Part shown: piece after piece, positions 8,199-16,751 of the stretch
How positions within the stretch are numbered: position 1 is the first letter of the stretch
Layout of the letters: each line of letters begins with the position of its first letter
Source of the DNA: Streptomyces roseirectus
Lineage (GTDB): Bacteria > Actinomycetota > Actinomycetes > Streptomycetales > Streptomycetaceae
Assembly (NCBI RefSeq): GCF_014489635.1
Contig: NZ_CP060828.1
Coordinates: 3,200,001-3,264,000 of the forward strand
Length of the DNA stretch: 64,000 nucleotides
Reading direction: 5' to 3'
Notes under the pieces: generated by a model
Told to the model about the DNA's origin: nothing
Seen by the model: only the letters and a program-made list of their open reading frames with translations
The model's database searches: none
Position numbers and translations under genes: made by a program

Positions 8199-9602
8199 TC
8201 ACCAACGACCGACCTCCACGTTCTCCAGGACGCCGAGGGCGTCCGGGACGAGCACGGCGGCCGAGTAGTAGGCGGTGACGAGGTACTTGATGATGGCCTG
8301 CTCGTTGATGCCCATGAACCGCACGGACAGGCTGGGCTCGATCTCGTCGGGCAGCCCGGACTGGCGCAGCCCGATGACGCCCTGGTCCTTCTCGCCGAGA
8401 CGCATCGCGATGATGGAGCTGGTGCGCGCCTCGGTGACGGGGATCTTGTTGCACGGGTAGATCGGCACCCCGCGCCAGGTGGGGATGCGGTTGCCGTCGA
8501 TGTCGATGGTCTCGGGGACGAGCCCGCGCTTGTTCAGCTCGCGCCCGAACGCGGCGATGGCGCGCGGGTGGGCGAGGAACAGCTTGGTCCCGCGCCGGCG
8601 GCTCAGCAGCTCGTCCATGTCGTCCGGGGACGGCACGCCGTCGTGCGGCTGGATGCGCTGGTCGTACTCGCAGTTGTTGAGGAGGCCGAACTCGCGGTTG
8701 TTGACGAGTTCGTGCTCCTGGCGCTCCTTCAGCGCCTCGACCGTGAGCCGCAGCTGCTGCTCGGTCTGGTTCATGGGCTGGTTGTAGAGGTCGGCGACGC
8801 GCGAATGGATGCGCAGCACGGTCTGGGCGATGCTGAGTTCGTACTCGCGGGGCTTGGCGTCGTAGTCGACGAACGTGTGCGGGATGTCCGGCTCACCGGA
8901 GTGGCCGGCCGCGAGGTCGACGGCCTTCTCGCCGTACTTGTTGGTGTTCTGCGCGGGGATCGCGCGCAGTTCCTGGAGGTGCCCGCGCAGGCTGTCGGCG
9001 CGCTCGGTGACCTGCTCGAAGTCCTGCCGGGAGAGGGTGAGGACGGTGCAGGCGGTGGCCGCGCGGGCGGTGTACTCCCAGATCGCGTCGGCGTCGAGGA
9101 GGGCCTGGTCGCCGAAGTGGGCGCCGTCGGCGAGGACGCCGAGGACCTGGTCGTCGCCGTAGGGGCCGGTGCCGATCTTCTCGACGCGGCCGTGCGCCAG
9201 CATGAACACTTCGTCGTTCTGGCTGCCGAAGGAGGCGATGACCTCGCCGGCGCCGATCTCGCGCTGGCGGGCGCGCGAGGCGAGTTCGGTGAGGACGTCC
9301 TCGTCCTCGAAGCCGCGCAGCGCGGGCAGTTCGCCCAGTTCGACGGGGATGACCTCGACGCGGTCGCCGGTCTTGACGAACGTGATGCGGCCGTCACCGA
9401 CGGCGTAGGTGAGCCGCCGGTTCACCCGGTACGTGCCGCCCTGGACGTCGACCCACGGCAGCGTGCGCAGCAGCCAGCGCGAGCTGATCTCCTGCATCTG
9501 CGGCACGGACTTGGTGGTGGTGGCCAGGTTCCGCGCGGCGGCGGTGCCGAGGCTCTGCTGCGGCGTGCCGTCTTCGGTGCGGATCTCTTCGCCTACCGAC
9601 AT
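8199..9602 (-). CDS. Family 2B encapsulin nanocompartment shell protein
   Basis: 467 residues. The protein has an HK97-type major-capsid fold of the encapsulin family 2 kind, interrupted by a cyclic-nucleotide-binding (Crp-like) domain at about residues 85-205: [20 protein letters not shown], then HFGDQALL and [16 protein letters not shown]. Shell-type sequence precedes it (N-terminal arm, [20 protein letters not shown]) and follows it ([54 protein letters not shown]). The insertion defines the 2B subtype. Such proteins assemble into small icosahedral shells around enzymes. The adjacent downstream gene is a prenyl synthase. A GGGAGGG Shine-Dalgarno lies about 9 bases before the ATG. Only one shell gene is present here. 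Whether the Crp-like domain binds a ligand is unknown. Confidence 0.93.
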   Translation of the reverse strand: MSVGEEIRTEDGTPQQSLGTAAARNLATTTKSVPQMQEISSRWLLRTLPWVDVQGGTYRVNRRLTYAVGDGRITFVKTGDRVEVIPVELGELPALRGFEDEDVLTELASRARQREIGAGEVIASFGSQNDEVFMLAHGRVEKIGTGPYGDDQVLGVLADGAHFGDQALLDADAIWEYTARAATACTVLTLSRQDFEQVTERADSLRGHLQELRAIPAQNTNKYGEKAVDLAAGHSGEPDIPHTFVDYDAKPREYELSIAQTVLRIHSRVADLYNQPMNQTEQQLRLTVEALKERQEHELVNNREFGLLNNCEYDQRIQPHDGVPSPDDMDELLSRRRGTKLFLAHPRAIAAFGRELNKRGLVPETIDIDGNRIPTWRGVPIYPCNKIPVTEARTSSIIAMRLGEKDQGVIGLRQSGLPDEIEPSLSVRFMGINEQAIIKYLVTAYYSAAVLVPDALGVLENVEVGRW

Positions 9603-9765
9603 GGTGGATTGCCCTCCCGCTCATGCGCTGGTCACAAGGTGCGCCAGGCATTCATCTCGCGGGCAAGCTTTCCGCAGTACGGCCGATAGTGGTATTACCC
9701 GAAAGAGGGGGAATGGATCATCGCGAGAGTGGGAAGAGGGACGTTTCCCCGAACGCCGTTCGACA

Positions 9766-10647
9766 ATGGTTCCCGTGCCCCTGCCCTCCCCGCTGCAAGA
9801 GACCGAGGACGAACGTTTCACCAAGCATGGCGTCCGACTCCTCCTGAAACGCGACGATCTCATCGACCCGACCCTGATCGGCAACAAGTACCGCAAACTC
9901 ACCCCCAACCTGCGCGCCGCGGCCGGCCGCCCGATCCTGACCTTCGGCGGCGCCTACTCCAACCACCTGCGCGCCACCGCCTCCGCCGGCCACGCCCTGT
10001 CCGTCCCGACGATCGGCGTGGTCCGGGGCGACGAGCTGGCCGCGCGCCCCCTCAACCCCTCCCTCGCCCACTGCGCGGCGCACGGCATGCGCCTGCACTT
10101 CACCGACCGCGCGACCTACCGCCGCAAGGCGGACCCGGACACCCTCGCCCGCATCCTCCGCGAGGCACACGCCGAGGACGCGTACGTCGTCCCCGAGGGC
10201 GGCAGCAACGCGGCGGCGGTACGCGGCTGCCGGGCACTCGGCGAGGAACTTCCCGAGGACGTCGACGTCGCCGTCCTCGCCTGCGGCACCGGCGGCACCC
10301 TCGCGGGCCTGGCGGCGGGCCTGCGCCAGGGTCAACAGGCCCTGGGCATCCCGGTGTTGAAGGGCGACTTCCTGACGGCCGACATCCGCGCCCTGCACCA
10401 GGCCGCGTTCGGCGGGCAGTTCGCCAACTGGCGGCTCGACCCCCGTTTCCACTTCGGCGGCTACGCCCGCACCACGCCCGAACTGGAGGCGTTCGCGCGG
10501 GACTTCGAGAACCGCCACGGCCTCCCCGTCGAACGTCTCTATGTCGCCAAAATGCTCTACGGACTTGTCGCCCTGACGGCGGAGGGCGCCTTCGCGCGCG
10601 GGACGACGGTCGCGGCGGTGATCACCGGAACCCCGTTCCCCGCGTGA
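9766..10647 (+). CDS. PLP-dependent ACC deaminase / D-cysteine desulfhydrase family enzyme
   Basis: 293 residues of the fold-type II PLP family that includes 1-aminocyclopropane-1-carboxylate deaminase and D-cysteine desulfhydrase. The PLP lysine is in LIGNKYRKL, the N-terminal LLKRDDLIDP and FGGAYSNHL motifs follow the family, and the phosphate-binding glycine loop is CGTGGTLAG. The ATG at 9766 opens MVPVPLPSPLQE; the frame runs further upstream but without coding character. It is divergent from the encapsulin gene across a 163-base intergenic region. Motifs do not separate the two activities; D-cysteine desulfhydrase-like is as likely as ACC deaminase. Confidence 0.85.
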   Translation: MVPVPLPSPLQETEDERFTKHGVRLLLKRDDLIDPTLIGNKYRKLTPNLRAAAGRPILTFGGAYSNHLRATASAGHALSVPTIGVVRGDELAARPLNPSLAHCAAHGMRLHFTDRATYRRKADPDTLARILREAHAEDAYVVPEGGSNAAAVRGCRALGEELPEDVDVAVLACGTGGTLAGLAAGLRQGQQALGIPVLKGDFLTADIRALHQAAFGGQFANWRLDPRFHFGGYARTTPELEAFARDFENRHGLPVERLYVAKMLYGLVALTAEGAFARGTTVAAVITGTPFPA

Positions 10648-10709
10648 TCCCGCGCCCGTACAGTGAGGCGGCTGCCCGGAGGGGCAGCGGACGAGACAGG
10701 GGGGAACCT

Positions 10710-11048
10710 GTGGCGGACGAGATCGGCGTGGGCGAAGCCGTCCAGGCGCTGCGCGACGAGCTGCTGGCCGCGGCGGCCGCGGGCGCGGACAGCGGCGTGC
10801 GGTTCGAAGTGGGGCCCATCGAGCTGGAGTTCGCGTTCACGCTGACCAAGGAGGTCTCCGCGAAGGTGGGCGTGAGCCGGATCCTGAGCGCGGTGGTCTC
10901 GGCGGACGTGAACGGCAAGGCCGCCAAGGAGGACGTGCACCGCGTGAAGTTCGTCCTCACGCCCAGGGACGCCGCCGGGAACCCGCTGCTGATCAGCAAC
11001 GAACGGCCGCCCGAGGTGGGCCCGCTGGACTCGTCCTTCGGCCGCTGA
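10710..11048 (+). CDS. Trypco2 domain protein (trypsin-co-occurring domain 2)
   Basis: 112 residues from a GTG preceded by a G-rich Shine-Dalgarno. The whole protein matches the pattern of the trypsin-co-occurring domain 2: a short helix (VGEAVQALRDELLAAAAA), then GVRFEVGPIELEFAFTLT, KVGVSRILSAVVSADVNG and VHRVKFVLTPRD, ending in a disordered tail. The domain is known only from its conserved linkage to trypsin-like proteases in predicted NTP-dependent conflict systems, which is exactly the situation here: three bases separate it from a trypsin-STAND gene. Probably a protease substrate, regulator or adaptor; its biochemical role is not established. Confidence 0.85.
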   Translation: MADEIGVGEAVQALRDELLAAAAAGADSGVRFEVGPIELEFAFTLTKEVSAKVGVSRILSAVVSADVNGKAAKEDVHRVKFVLTPRDAAGNPLLISNERPPEVGPLDSSFGR

Positions 11049-11051
11049 GCC

Positions 11052-14000
11052 ATGCCGGACCGGCTGCGGGCCGCCCTGGTGGAGGCGGCGGGACAGGGCT
11101 CGGGCCTGGTCCTCGCACCCCGCCTGGTCCTCACGGCGGCCCACGTCCTGGGCGACCACGCGCACGCGACGGTCCACACGCCCCGCGGCGCGCCCGTCCG
11201 CTGCGAGGTCGTCTGGTCCCGCTTCGACCGGCACTACGACGCCGCGCTGCTGCTCGCGGAGGAGGACGTCCTCCCGGACGTCGAGCCGGTGCGGTGGGGG
11301 ACGCTGGTCACGTCGGAGCCGGCCGGCGTCACCCTCCTGGGCTTCGCGGCGGGGCCCGGCGACCACGTCGGGTCGCGTCCCTTCCGGGGCGAGCTGGACC
11401 CGCTGGACGCCGTGGAGCGCGACCGGTACGTCCTGAGCCTCGCCGGTACCCCGCCGGAGGGCGCCTCCCCCTGGGCGGGTCTGTCCGGCGGCGCCGTCTG
11501 GTGCCGGGACCTCCTGGTCGGCGTGGCCGTCGCGGACCTCCCGGGCTGGCGGCACAGCCGCCTGGAGGCGGTCCCGGCGTACGTCCTGCTGGCCGACCCC
11601 GGCTTCCGGGACCTCCTGCGCCGGCACACCGGGCAGGACGCCCAGCTGGAACCCGCCGAGTTCGCGGACCGGGCCCAGCCGGCGACGCCCCTGGTCCCGG
11701 CCTCCGTCGCCCTGCTGCTGCACCCGCGCGCGGAGACCGTCCGCTTCACGGGCCGCACCGAGCTGCTGGACGCGCTGACGTCCTGGTGCGCGGACGGCGA
11801 CGGGGTCCGCCTGGCCCTGCTGACGGGCGCGGGCGGCGCCGGGAAGTCGCGGGTGGCGCGCGAGCTGGGCCACCGTCTCGCGGCCCGCCGGCACGCCGTC
11901 GTCCACCTGGCGCGCGGGGCCGTCCCGGACGGTCTGTTCGCCGCGACGACCGCGCCCGTGCTCGTGGTCGTCGACTACGCGGAGAGCCGGGTGGAGCAGA
12001 CCGGCGCGCTCCTGGACGTCCTCGCGCGCCGCAGGCCCGGCGTGGCGCTGCGGGTGCTGCTCATCGCCCGCGCGCGGGGCCGCTGGTGGGACGAGCTGCG
12101 CGCGGCGGGACCGGAGGCCGCCGACCTCGCCGAGAACGCGCGCCACTGGTCGATCACCGGCACGGAATCCCTCGGCGTGGACGCGCGCGACGCGTTCCGT
12201 ACGGCGGTGGAGGACCTGGCGCGCGGTGTGGCCGCCCTGGGGCTGCCGGTGCCGGCCAGGGCCGGGGCGGAGCCCGCCAGGCCGCCCAGGACCGTCCTGG
12301 AGATCCACATGGCCGCCCTGGCGAGCCTCCTGGCCCCCTCGGCGGGCACGGCCGCCCAGGACACGCTGCTGCGCCACGAGGCGGCGTACTGGCGGAGCGC
12401 GTCCCAGGAGGCGCCGCTGCACCTCCTGGGCGAGGCGGCCCTGCGCAACGCGGTCGTGACGGCCACCCTCGTCGGCCCGGTCCCCCGCGCCCGCGCGCAC
12501 GCGCTCCTCGCGCGCGTGCCCCGCGTCGGGGACCAGCCGGAGGCCGTGCGCCTGGCGGTCGCCGACTGGCTGCGCGACCTGTACCCGAGGCCTGAGGGCG
12601 GCGACGCCCACTGGGGCAGCCTGGAGCCCGACCCGCTGGGCGAGTACCTGGTGGGCACGCGCGTGGCCGACGAGCCGGAGATCTTCCTGCGGCTCGTCGA
12701 CGCCCTGGACAACGAGGAGATGGTCAACGCCCTGCTGGTCCTCAGCCGCGCCGCCACGCGCGCGCAGGGCCTGCCGGACGTCCTGCGCGCCGCCGTCCGG
12801 ACCGCTCCGGGCCTGCTGGCGCCCCGGCTGCTCGGTGCCGTGCGCCGCAGCGCCGAACCGGGGCTCCTGGTCGACGCGTTGGAGGTGATCCTGGAGGAAG
12901 GGCTGCTGCCGGACCGGCGGTTGAGGGAGCTGGCCGGCCGGATGCCGCTGCTGAGCCAGGCGCTGGTGTCCTGGAGCGTGCGGCTCCAGCAGATGCTGGT
13001 GGACCAGAGGGAGGAAGGCTCGCCCCAGTCGCGCGCCGGCTCGCTGCACAACCTCGCCGGGCGCCTGGTGGCCGCCGGGCGCCACGAGGAGGCGCTGGCC
13101 ACCACGGCGTCGGCGCTGGCCCTCCTGGACGGCGTCCCGGACGCGCCCGCGTGGCTGCGGGGGCTGCTGCTGGGCCAGCGGTCCCGGCTGCTCAACTCGC
13201 TCGGCCGCCCCCAGGAGGCCGTCACCGAGGGCGAGCGGGCGCTGCGGGAGCTGTCCGGGTGGCCCCGGGAGGAGGACCCCGATACCGGGACGGAGGCCGT
13301 CGCCGCGACGCTCAACAACCTCTCCTACGGCCTCGCCGGCTGCGGCCGGCTCGACGAGGCGCTGGCGCGGGCGCGCGAGTCCGTCGCCCTGCGCCGGGAG
13401 CTGTCCGGCCGCCACCCGGAGCTGCTGCCGAGCCTCGCCCGCTCGCTCAGCACGCTGTCGCGCCACCAGCACCGCGCGGGCGACCTCCGCGCGGCCCTGG
13501 GGACGGCCGAGGAGTCGCTGTCGGTGCGCCGGACGGCCGCCGACCAGGAGCCGGACGCCTACCTCGTGGAGCTGGCCTCCACGCTGGACCACCTGGTGCA
13601 GATCCTGGCCGGCCTGGACGACGTGCCCGCCCTGCTGGAGGCCGCGCGGGAGGCCCGGTCCGTCCGGCGCACGCTCGCGCGCGTACGCCCGGAGGCGCAT
13701 CTGGCGGACCACGTGGAGATCCTGCTCGTCGTGGCCGAACTCACCGAGGGCGCCGAGAGTCTGGAGGCCGCCGACGAGGCCGTCACGGCGGCCCGCGCGC
13801 TCGTCCGCGACCAGGGCCGCGCGCACCTGGGTCTGCTCGGCGCGGCCTTCCGCGCGCAGGCGCGGGCGCTGGTGCCCCTCGGCAGCCCGCCGGTCGCGTT
13901 CCGCGTCTACACCAAGGCCGCGCAGGTGCTGCGCAGGGTGTTCCGCGAGACCGGCGAGGGCGCGGACGACCTGCTGAAGGCCCTGAACGCCCAGGCCCGC

Positions 14001-14204
14001 TTCTACCTGACGTTCACGCGGAGCGTGGCGGCGGCCGAACACCTCTCCGCCGAAGCCCTCGCCGTCCTGGCCGCGCTCCCCGAGGACGCCTTCCCCGAGG
14101 AGCGCGCCGAGGCCCTGGACACCCACGCGCGCGTGCAAGAGGCGCTGGAGGGCATCACTCCGCCTCCCGGTACGCCGCCGCCTCCTCCAGGTCGAGCCTC
14201 CTGA
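11052..14204 (+). CDS. Trypsin-like protease - STAND NTPase - TPR protein
   Basis: 1050 residues in three parts. Residues 1-200 are a trypsin-like serine protease: H31 in LTAAHVLG, D63 in HYDAALLL, S145 in GLSGGAVW. Residues 230-560 are a P-loop STAND-type NTPase: Walker A GAGGAGKSR near 259, Walker B VLVVVDYAE near 303. From about 640 to 1030 come repeated helical hairpins of TPR type (EEALATTASALALLDG, DEALARARESVALRRELSG, DLRAALGTAEESLSVR). No signal peptide, so cytoplasmic. The pairing with the upstream Trypco2 gene fits a described class of predicted conflict systems in multicellular bacteria, where the repeats sense a trigger, the NTPase switches and the protease acts. The final 50 bases overlap the convergent antiporter gene. 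Confidence 0.88.
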   Translation: MPDRLRAALVEAAGQGSGLVLAPRLVLTAAHVLGDHAHATVHTPRGAPVRCEVVWSRFDRHYDAALLLAEEDVLPDVEPVRWGTLVTSEPAGVTLLGFAAGPGDHVGSRPFRGELDPLDAVERDRYVLSLAGTPPEGASPWAGLSGGAVWCRDLLVGVAVADLPGWRHSRLEAVPAYVLLADPGFRDLLRRHTGQDAQLEPAEFADRAQPATPLVPASVALLLHPRAETVRFTGRTELLDALTSWCADGDGVRLALLTGAGGAGKSRVARELGHRLAARRHAVVHLARGAVPDGLFAATTAPVLVVVDYAESRVEQTGALLDVLARRRPGVALRVLLIARARGRWWDELRAAGPEAADLAENARHWSITGTESLGVDARDAFRTAVEDLARGVAALGLPVPARAGAEPARPPRTVLEIHMAALASLLAPSAGTAAQDTLLRHEAAYWRSASQEAPLHLLGEAALRNAVVTATLVGPVPRARAHALLARVPRVGDQPEAVRLAVADWLRDLYPRPEGGDAHWGSLEPDPLGEYLVGTRVADEPEIFLRLVDALDNEEMVNALLVLSRAATRAQGLPDVLRAAVRTAPGLLAPRLLGAVRRSAEPGLLVDALEVILEEGLLPDRRLRELAGRMPLLSQALVSWSVRLQQMLVDQREEGSPQSRAGSLHNLAGRLVAAGRHEEALATTASALALLDGVPDAPAWLRGLLLGQRSRLLNSLGRPQEAVTEGERALRELSGWPREEDPDTGTEAVAATLNNLSYGLAGCGRLDEALARARESVALRRELSGRHPELLPSLARSLSTLSRHQHRAGDLRAALGTAEESLSVRRTAADQEPDAYLVELASTLDHLVQILAGLDDVPALLEAAREARSVRRTLARVRPEAHLADHVEILLVVAELTEGAESLEAADEAVTAARALVRDQGRAHLGLLGAAFRAQARALVPLGSPPVAFRVYTKAAQVLRRVFRETGEGADDLLKALNAQARFYLTFTRSVAAAEHLSAEALAVLAALPEDAFPEERAEALDTHARVQEALEGITPPPGTPPPPPGRAS

Positions 14205-15753
14205 GCAGCGTCCGCAGCATCTCGTCGTCGATGTGCCGGCCGTCCCGCAGCCGTACGAACACCTCGCGCTCGGCGCTGATCATCTCCCTGGCCAGCCGCC
14301 GGTAGGTGTCGTCGACGCTCTCCCCGGTGACCGGGTTCGGCTGTCCCAGGCGCTCCCAGACGGCGTTGCGGCGCCGTTCCAGGACCGCCCGGAGCCGGTC
14401 GGCGAGCGGTGGCGGCAGGGCGTTGCGTTCGTCGGACAGCAGCTCGTCGAGGCGCTGTTCGGCGATCCGGGACGCCTGCGCCTGCGCGTTGGCCTCCGCG
14501 AGGGTCGCCGCGCGCGTGTCGGTCCCCGGGAACTTCAGGAGCCGGATCAGCGGGGGCAGCGTCAGCCCCTGGAGGACCAGCGTCCCGATGACCGTCGTGA
14601 ACGTCAGGAAGAGCACCAGGTCCCGTTCGGGGAACGCCTCGGAGCTGTCGTGGAGGGTGAGCGGGATCGAGAAGGCGATGGCGAGCGACACGACGCCCCG
14701 CATGCCGGCCCACCCGATGACCACCGGCCCCCGCCAGGTCGGGTCCTCCTCACGCTCCCTGATCCGCGCGGACAGCATCCGGGGCAGGTAGGTCGCCGGG
14801 AACACCCACAGGAAGCGCGCTGCGACGACGACCAGGAACAGGGCGACGGCGTACCAGGCGGCGTCGAGCCCGTCGTACGCGCCGAGGCCGCGCAGGACGA
14901 CAGGGAGCTGGAGCCCGATGAGCGCGAAGACGGCGGACTCCAGGACGAAGGCGACCATCTTCCAGACGGCGTCCTCCTGGAGGCGGGTGGCGAAGTCGAC
15001 CTCCCACGCGCGGTGGCCGAGGTAGAGCGCGACCACGACGACGGCGATCACCCCGGACGCGTGGAACTGCTCGGCGGTGGAGTAGGCGACGAACGGGATC
15101 AGCAGGGACAGCGTGTTCTGCAGGAGGGGTTCCTTCACGCGCGTGCGCAACCAGTGCAGCGGCGCCATGAGGACGAGCCCGACGACGGTCCCGCCGACCG
15201 CCGCGATCAGGAACTCCTCGATCCCGCCCGCCCAGGAGGCACCCTCCCCGACGGCCGCCGCGACGGCGACCTTGTACGCGGTGATCGCGGTCGCGTCGTT
15301 CAGCAGCGACTCGCCCTGGAGGATCGTCGTGATCCTGGACGGCAGCCCGACCCGGCGCGCGACGGCGGTGGCGGCGACGGCGTCCGGAGGGGCGACGACG
15401 GCCCCGAGGACGAGGGCGGCGGTCAGCGGCATGCCGGGGACGAGCGCGTAGACGGCCCACCCGACGGCCAGCGTCGCGAACAGCACGTACCCGACGGACA
15501 GCAGGGCGACCGGGCGCACCTGCGCGCGCAGGTCGAGGTAGGAGCTGTCGGCGGCGGAGGTGTGGAGCAGGGGCGGCAGCAGCAGCGGGAGGACGACCTC
15601 CGGGTCGAGCGTGTAGTCGGGCACCCCGGGGAGGTAGCTGACCACCAGGCCGACGGCGACGAGCAGCAGGGGCGCGGGCACCGGCGTGCGGCGGGCCGCC
15701 GCCGCGATCGCGGCACTGCCCGCCACCAGCAGGAGCAGCGGCATCACATCCAT
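14155..15753 (-). CDS. CPA1-type Na+/H+ antiporter
   Basis: 532 residues: about 12 hydrophobic helices (residues 1-410) followed by a 120-residue hydrophilic cytoplasmic tail rich in Arg and Glu. Core signatures of the monovalent cation:proton antiporter-1 family are present: LGAVVAPPDAVAATAVARR, the ion-binding ND in QGESLLNDATAITAYKVA, and WAGMRGVVSLAIAFSIPL. It would exchange Na+ or K+ for H+ and contribute to pH and salt tolerance. The ATG at 15753 opens MDVMPLLLLVAGS; the upstream frame is not membrane-like. It is divergent from the UBP zinc-finger gene and close to sigH, which is linked to osmotic stress in S. coelicolor. Confidence 0.9.
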   Translation of the reverse strand: MDVMPLLLLVAGSAAIAAAARRTPVPAPLLLVAVGLVVSYLPGVPDYTLDPEVVLPLLLPPLLHTSAADSSYLDLRAQVRPVALLSVGYVLFATLAVGWAVYALVPGMPLTAALVLGAVVAPPDAVAATAVARRVGLPSRITTILQGESLLNDATAITAYKVAVAAAVGEGASWAGGIEEFLIAAVGGTVVGLVLMAPLHWLRTRVKEPLLQNTLSLLIPFVAYSTAEQFHASGVIAVVVVALYLGHRAWEVDFATRLQEDAVWKMVAFVLESAVFALIGLQLPVVLRGLGAYDGLDAAWYAVALFLVVVAARFLWVFPATYLPRMLSARIREREEDPTWRGPVVIGWAGMRGVVSLAIAFSIPLTLHDSSEAFPERDLVLFLTFTTVIGTLVLQGLTLPPLIRLLKFPGTDTRAATLAEANAQAQASRIAEQRLDELLSDERNALPPPLADRLRAVLERRRNAVWERLGQPNPVTGESVDDTYRRLAREMISAEREVFVRLRDGRHIDDEMLRTLLRRLDLEEAAAYREAE

Positions 15754-15825
15754 GTCGGGCCCACCCGTCTCGTTCCTCGGCTTTTTCCGCGCGGCCGTCC
15801 ATGCGGCCGTCGTAACCTGGCAATC

Positions 15826-16086
15826 ATGAAACAGTGCACGCACGCCGAGGCGCTGCCGCACCCGGATCCCGTCCCGCTGAGCGAGACGTGTCCGGAGTGT
15901 CTGCGGGCCGGTACCCACCCGGTGCAGTTGCGCCTGTGCCTGACGTGCGGGCATGTCGGCTGCTGCGACACCTCGCCCGGCCGGCACGCCACCGGGCACC
16001 ACGAGGAGACGGGGCATCCGGTGATGCGGACGTTCGAGCCCGGCGAGGACTGGCGGTGGTGCTTCGTGGATCACGTCCTGGTGTGA
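15826..16086 (+). CDS. UBP-type zinc finger protein
   Basis: 86 residues containing one complete UBP zinc finger: CTH near the N-terminus, then CPECL, the double motif LCLTCGHVGCCD, and the histidines of RHATGHHEETGHPV, ending WRWCFVDHVLV. Bacterial single-finger versions are small soluble proteins of unknown function and are often beside Na+/H+ antiporter genes, as here (divergent). Ubiquitin binding, the eukaryotic role, should not be assumed. Confidence 0.88.
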   Translation: MKQCTHAEALPHPDPVPLSETCPECLRAGTHPVQLRLCLTCGHVGCCDTSPGRHATGHHEETGHPVMRTFEPGEDWRWCFVDHVLV

Positions 16087-16100
16087 TCGGGAGCGGGTAC

Positions 16101-16126
16101 GGTTCGAGAGTCTGATGCCGGGGTAC
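16101..16126 (+). promoter_or_regulatory. Candidate SigB/SigH-type promoter upstream of the anti-sigma-sigH genes
   Basis: GGTT at 16101-16104, 16 bases, then GGGTAC at 16121-16126. This fits the Streptomyces SigB-family consensus GNNT-N14-16-GGGTA(C/T). It lies about 210 bases upstream of the anti-sigma start, so autoregulation by a SigB-family factor is likely. Transcription is inferred. Confidence 0.5.
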
Positions 16127-16337
16127 GTCAACCCGGCGCGCGCTCTTCCGATTTGGGCCCGCAGACCCCCTAGACACGGAGCGTATTCAGAGTTTTACTG
16201 TGAGTGACGCCATGGGGTCGGGGTCCCGGGACAGGACGCTGGTGAGCGCGATAGCGTCACCGCTGCACCACACTTCGCGTTACCCCGGGGGGCGACGACC
16301 CTCGGCCCGAACAGCTTGTACCACCTTGGAGGTGAGG

Positions 16338-16751
16338 GTGTCCCAGATCGCAGGCGAGCCCGCGACCCAGGACTTCGTGGAAGTCCGGCTGCCGGCCGCG
16401 GGTGCCTACCTGTCGGTGCTGCGGACGGCCACGGCCGGCCTCGCGGCCCGTTTGGACTTCACCCTGGACGAGATCGAGGACCTGCGCATCGCGGTGGACG
16501 AGGCCTGCGCGATCCTGCTCCAGCAGGCCGTGCCCGGCTCGGTGCTCGGCTGCGTGTTCCGCCTCGTCGACGACTCGCTGGAGGTGACCGTCTCCGCGCC
16601 GACGACGGACGGCCACGCGCCCGCGCGGGACACGTTCGCGTGGACCGTGCTGTCCGCGCTCGCGGGCAAGGTGTCCTCCGCCGTCGACGACGACAAGACC
16701 GTCTCGATCAGCCTCTACAAACAGCGCGGCGCGGGCCCCGGGCCGGCGTGA
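16338..16751 (+). CDS. RsbW-like anti-sigma factor (SigH antagonist, PrsH/UshX type)
   Basis: 137 residues with a GHKL/HATPase fold of serine-kinase anti-sigma factors: LRTATAGLAARLDFTLDEIEDLRIAVDEACAIL contains the N-box-like region (D/E near DEACA), followed by the short C-terminal sheet (FAWTVLSALAGKVSS, KTVSISLYKQ). These proteins hold SigB-type factors inactive. The GTG at 16338 is chosen because GGAGG lies 5 bases before it; a longer frame from 16200 lacks a ribosome site. The GTGA overlap with the sigma gene couples their translation and fits the S. coelicolor anti-sigma - sigH pair. The N-box is less canonical than in RsbW, so kinase activity is uncertain. Confidence 0.85.
   Translation: MSQIAGEPATQDFVEVRLPAAGAYLSVLRTATAGLAARLDFTLDEIEDLRIAVDEACAILLQQAVPGSVLGCVFRLVDDSLEVTVSAPTTDGHAPARDTFAWTVLSALAGKVSSAVDDDKTVSISLYKQRGAGPGPA

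Noticed and set aside
10557..14138. 1193-codon antisense frame over the Trypco2/STAND genes
   Set aside because: Long but composed of Arg, Gln, Val and Pro without any motif; it is antisense to a protein with complete catalytic motifs.
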